DNA from: an uncultured Clostridia bacterium
Lineage (GTDB): Bacteria; Bacillota; Clostridia; Christensenellales; UBA1242
Assembly (NCBI GenBank): GCA_944372585.1
Contig: CALVZQ010000007.1
Location: forward strand, 1 to 56,150
DNA length: 56,150 bases
Reading direction: 5' to 3'
Shown: piece after piece, positions 53,881 through 56,150 of the stretch
How positions within the stretch are numbered: position 1 is the stretch's first letter
How the letters are laid out: each line of letters begins with the position of its first letter
Translations under genes and position numbers: made by a program
Notes under the pieces: model-generated
Seen by the model: the letters and a program-made list of their open reading frames with translations, nothing else
Database searches by the model: none
What the model was told of the DNA's origin: nothing

Positions 53881-54780
53881 ATGGATATAAGAGAATATTT
53901 AAAGAAAGTAAGATCAGTCAAAAAAAGCGTGATTGCAGCGAACGGAAAATCTTTTTATTCTGATGAAGTATTATCTTTGGAGACGGCATTGTTTGATTTG
54001 AAAGAATATGTCTATAATCTCTCTGATGAGGACAGGAAGTCATTGTTTTCCCGTTTGCAAACTGATTTACATAAAAAAGACAACACTAAGCAGAACGAGA
54101 AGGATCTTAAAGTTAAAACAGACGGATTGTTTTATTTAATTTTCTTCTCAAGTTATCCTGTCGATTATTTGATGCTTGGCGCCGGCGAGGATCAAAACAA
54201 AGTTCAAAAGCTGTTTGAAGAGTCTGATTGGATGACGTTTGTTGACCAATTTCAACATTCAGATGAAAAGAAGAGAAATCTAATGTTTTTAATGTTGCAC
54301 TATGAAGGGCAAATGGCTTATGAGTATGCTTATAGAGAAAGTGGGTGCAAAAGTGTTGTGGCTGTAAATGGACTTACGGAAAGTCTCAGAGGTGCACGAA
54401 ACTGTAGAATTGCTATAACCGGACCAATTTCTGTTTCAGAAAACAATGGATTGTCTTTTGATGATAATGAAAAACTCAAAGATTCAGAAGGACAAAAATA
54501 TGGCAGCAGTTATGGAAAAGAGTATGATCTTGAGGCTTATGAGCAAATGGCAGAAAATGTGGCAGAAGCAGCAAAATTTTACGGAAAGTTGTATGAATTT
54601 TTCACAAAAGTCAGAAATAGCAAACAATTTAGAGGTTGTTTTCATAACTACGATGAAAAAGATTTAAGTCCATGTACCAATGGAATTATGTCAGGTTTTG
54701 ACAAAACAAGTGCTTATTTGTCAAAAGCATACAGAGAAAATCAAAGATTTGTTGAAGAGAAAAGAAAAAGCGAGGATTAA
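53881..54780 (+). CDS. Unknown 299-residue helical protein
   Basis: The start is the ATG at 53881 with GGAGG and AGATT spacer; an in-frame ATG four codons earlier sits on that ribosome site. No domain is recognised. The protein is soluble, with an N-terminal basic helix (REYLKKVRSVKKSVIAANGK), several amphipathic helices, a short hydrophobic strand (YLIFFSSYPVDYLMLGAGE), and an ESGCKSVVAVNGLTESLRGARN region. Charged helices end it. It lies next to the integrative element and may belong to it, or be the first host gene after it. Function unknown. Confidence 0.7.
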   Translation: MDIREYLKKVRSVKKSVIAANGKSFYSDEVLSLETALFDLKEYVYNLSDEDRKSLFSRLQTDLHKKDNTKQNEKDLKVKTDGLFYLIFFSSYPVDYLMLGAGEDQNKVQKLFEESDWMTFVDQFQHSDEKKRNLMFLMLHYEGQMAYEYAYRESGCKSVVAVNGLTESLRGARNCRIAITGPISVSENNGLSFDDNEKLKDSEGQKYGSSYGKEYDLEAYEQMAENVAEAAKFYGKLYEFFTKVRNSKQFRGCFHNYDEKDLSPCTNGIMSGFDKTSAYLSKAYRENQRFVEEKRKSED

Positions 54781-54784
54781 TTGA

Positions 54785-54818
54785 AAAAATAGGGGCTAAA
54801 TTTATTAGCCCTTTTTTA
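54785..54818 (+). terminator. Terminator of the unknown gene
   Basis: GGGCTAA/TTAGCCC stem flanked by A and T tracts. Confidence 0.8.
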
Positions 54819-54867
54819 TCTTTGAAGCATTCAGAGAAGTTTAGATAAAACAATATCAAAAAAGGAT

Positions 54868-54963
54868 ATGGCATTAATTGGCCTTTATATCATGGGGCAA
54901 TCTTTGGCAAGTTGGGAGATTGTCAAAAATAACGTGGAAAAACAACAAAAATTTGAGCGTTGA
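54868..54963 (+). CDS. Doubtful 31-residue reading frame
   Basis: ATG at 54868 opens MALIGLYIMGQSLASWEIVK and 11 more residues to TGA. AAGGA is only one base before the ATG, which is too close. It may be a gene remnant or chance. Confidence 0.2.
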   Translation: MALIGLYIMGQSLASWEIVKNNVEKQQKFER

Positions 54964-54976
54964 TTGCCATAGAAAA

Positions 54977-54983
54977 TGTCGAA
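54977..54983 (+). promoter_or_regulatory. Candidate Spo0A box
   Basis: AAAATGTCGAAATTT contains a perfect TGTCGAA core 60 bases before the gene at 55044. Confidence 0.45.
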
Positions 54984-55043
54984 ATTTGTTTGATTTTAGT
55001 GTATAGTTGTGATATATTTATCTTTGTAATTTTGAGGAGAAAA

Positions 55044-55787
55044 ATGAAGAAATCAGTCATAACCATCACGTCTATTGTGATTGCAGTTATTGTTGCATTG
55101 ATAATATTTTTTGCAATACCAAAAACTGGCGCAACAAATTTAGTTATCAATATCAATGATATCAGTTTAAAATTAGATGAAAAAAGCAAAGTCAACTACT
55201 CTTCTTCTATCAGTGATGCCATCATCACAATGGTTGTTGAAGATGACGATATCGCACAGCTGACTATCAGTTCGAATGGATTCTATATCACTGGGAGCAA
55301 AGTTGGAAACACATATTTGACTCTTACAGGCAGGTATGGAGATCAAGTAATTGAAAAGGTGGCGAAAGTTTCTGTTTTGGGAACTACAAATGTTGACGAG
55401 AATGAACCAAATGATGACAAGCCAAACACTAACAAACCAAACATTGACGAATCAAACGACGAAGTCAACAAACCTACAGACAGTGAGGATAACAACAAAG
55501 ATGCTAATGATTTGATTATCAGTTTTAGCAATTTAAACAGGTGTAAGATTGAAAATAATAACATTTTCTTAACTGAAAATGACCTTGCAATATTTTCTAT
55601 TAATGCAAATGTAAATATTGAGGGTAAGACATACATATATTCCAATAGTGAGAATTTGATCATTAGTTATTTGCAAGATATTGGAGATAACACTTACAGC
55701 ATAAAGGCCTTAAGCACTGGAGAATATCAACTTTGCATTGAAATCAACGGAATTGAAAGTTGGTTCAATGTTGTTGTTTCGGAATAA
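55044..55787 (+). CDS. Membrane-anchored protein with Ig-like (Big-type) domains
   Basis: The start at 55044 has GAGGAG four bases away; the frame is open upstream without a site. A basic start and one hydrophobic helix (VITITSIVIAVIVALIIFFA) anchor the protein at its N-terminus. Residues about 35-115 are an all-beta domain with the pattern of a bacterial Ig-like (Big_2) fold, ending TYLTLTGRYGDQVIEKVAKV. A Pro/Asn/Asp-rich linker follows (ENEPNDDKPNTNKPNIDESN, extending to about residue 152), then a second beta domain to the end. Extracellular, probably binding or spacing; no ligand known. Confidence 0.7.
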   Translation: MKKSVITITSIVIAVIVALIIFFAIPKTGATNLVININDISLKLDEKSKVNYSSSISDAIITMVVEDDDIAQLTISSNGFYITGSKVGNTYLTLTGRYGDQVIEKVAKVSVLGTTNVDENEPNDDKPNTNKPNIDESNDEVNKPTDSEDNNKDANDLIISFSNLNRCKIENNNIFLTENDLAIFSINANVNIEGKTYIYSNSENLIISYLQDIGDNTYSIKALSTGEYQLCIEINGIESWFNVVVSE

Positions 55788-55802
55788 TAAACTATTGATA
55801 CG

Positions 55803-55829
55803 AAAATGACCGAAGTAGTCATTTTTTTG
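55803..55829 (+). terminator. Terminator
   Basis: AAAATGAC/GTCATTTT with T tract, 15 bases after the stop. Confidence 0.85.
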
Positions 55830-55934
55830 ATGGAAAAAGTGATGAGAATAGTGAACACGAGGGATAGTTGTGGAGAGAGTGAGAAGAAAAAGATAAAAAA
55901 AGTTGGAAAAAGTGAAAAAAGTTTTGAAAAAGTG

Positions 55935-55964
55935 TTGACAAAGGAGGGAGAGATGATGTAAAAT
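55935..55964 (+). promoter_or_regulatory. Probable rRNA operon promoter
   Basis: Perfect TTGACA, 18-base spacer, TAAAAT, with a G-rich spacer. A second TTGACA at 55972 may be part of a tandem promoter. Confidence 0.55.
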
Positions 55965-56150
55965 ACCCATGTTGACACTGCAAGAGCGGTTTCCGGGGCC
56001 CACGAAAATGTTTACATTTTTGGGGAAGAGGAGACAACAAGCGAAAAGGTGAAACTTTTTGACTTTAAGTCAAAAATGAGCAAGAGCGCAGTTGTCGACG
56101 AGAACTTTGACAATTAAATAGTTGATCGAACAAACAACAAACTTTACGAA
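55965..56150 (+). ncRNA. Probable 16S rRNA leader region (operon continues beyond the window)
   Basis: No open frame. The region has two hairpins (AAAATGT/ACATTTT near 56006; a TTTTTGACTT/AAGTCAAAAA palindrome near 56057-56077) and ends with GAACTTTGACAATTAAATAG, a sequence type found just before 16S genes (or in spacers) of low-GC Gram-positives. No 16S start is inside the window, so this is a prediction. Confidence 0.55.

Overview
The window looks like a chromosomal segment of an uncultured, AT-rich, low-GC Gram-positive anaerobe of the Clostridia type, probably host-associated. The evidence is strong AGGAGG-type ribosome binding sites, standard use of TGA as stop, a Spo0A homologue, a two-gene SufCB-like (minimal) iron-sulfur system, lipoproteins and InlB-type repeat surface proteins. 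The taxonomic placement is inference; no species can be named from sequence alone.

Layout. 1-16512: the 3' part of one giant surface protein (over 5,500 residues visible, N-terminus outside the window) built from InlB B-repeat (Listeria-Bacteroides/Flg_new) and MucBP-like modules and ending in a membrane anchor. 16.7-18.5 kb: a DapB-fold amino-acid dehydrogenase-like enzyme with a His/Cys tail, and thymidylate kinase. 18.6-25.0 kb: two divergent glycerol/glycerolipid operons, glpK-monoacylglycerol-lipase-like-YhhN on minus and GlpA-like, GlpB-like, DUF1667 on plus. 25-27.5 kb: GNAT, YwaF-like and small unknown genes. 27.7-30.8 kb: ABC exporter, polysaccharide pyruvyl transferase, and what looks like a decayed ferredoxin-type gene. 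30.9-36.5 kb: inositol monophosphatase, a beta-helix lipoprotein, an LRR-transglutaminase protein, SufC/SufB-like and a GNAT. 36.5-39.5 kb: an unusually AT-rich stretch with TetR, an RsgI-like membrane protein and a frameshifted CrtC/AttH-like gene. 39.7-46.2 kb: tRNA-Arg, uvrC, an orphan VirB6/ICE-type membrane protein with a tiny partner gene, tRNA-Met, YqeY and a phosphoesterase. 46.3-50.6 kb: a lipoprotein, an atypical Spo0A, a secreted InlB-repeat protein and tRNA-Val. 50.6-53.5 kb: a small integrative element (serine recombinase, PH-SHOCT protein, LexA-like repressor, tiny membrane peptide) abutting tRNA-Val. 53.9-55.8 kb: two genes of unknown function. The window ends in what looks like the promoter and leader of an rRNA operon.

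How the parts work together. The best functional unit is the glycerolipid module: lysoplasmalogenase-like YhhN and a lipase-like hydrolase could release glycerol, GlpK would phosphorylate it and the GlpA/GlpB/DUF1667 set would oxidise glycerol-3-phosphate. Spo0A has Glu at the normal phospho-acceptor Asp, and perfect TGTCGAA boxes lie before spo0A, a lipoprotein/IMPase divergent region and a surface-protein gene, suggesting a phosphorylation-independent regulator of envelope genes. Three genes (IMPase, a GNAT, uvrC) share an identical promoter-to-ATG geometry that predicts leaderless mRNAs.
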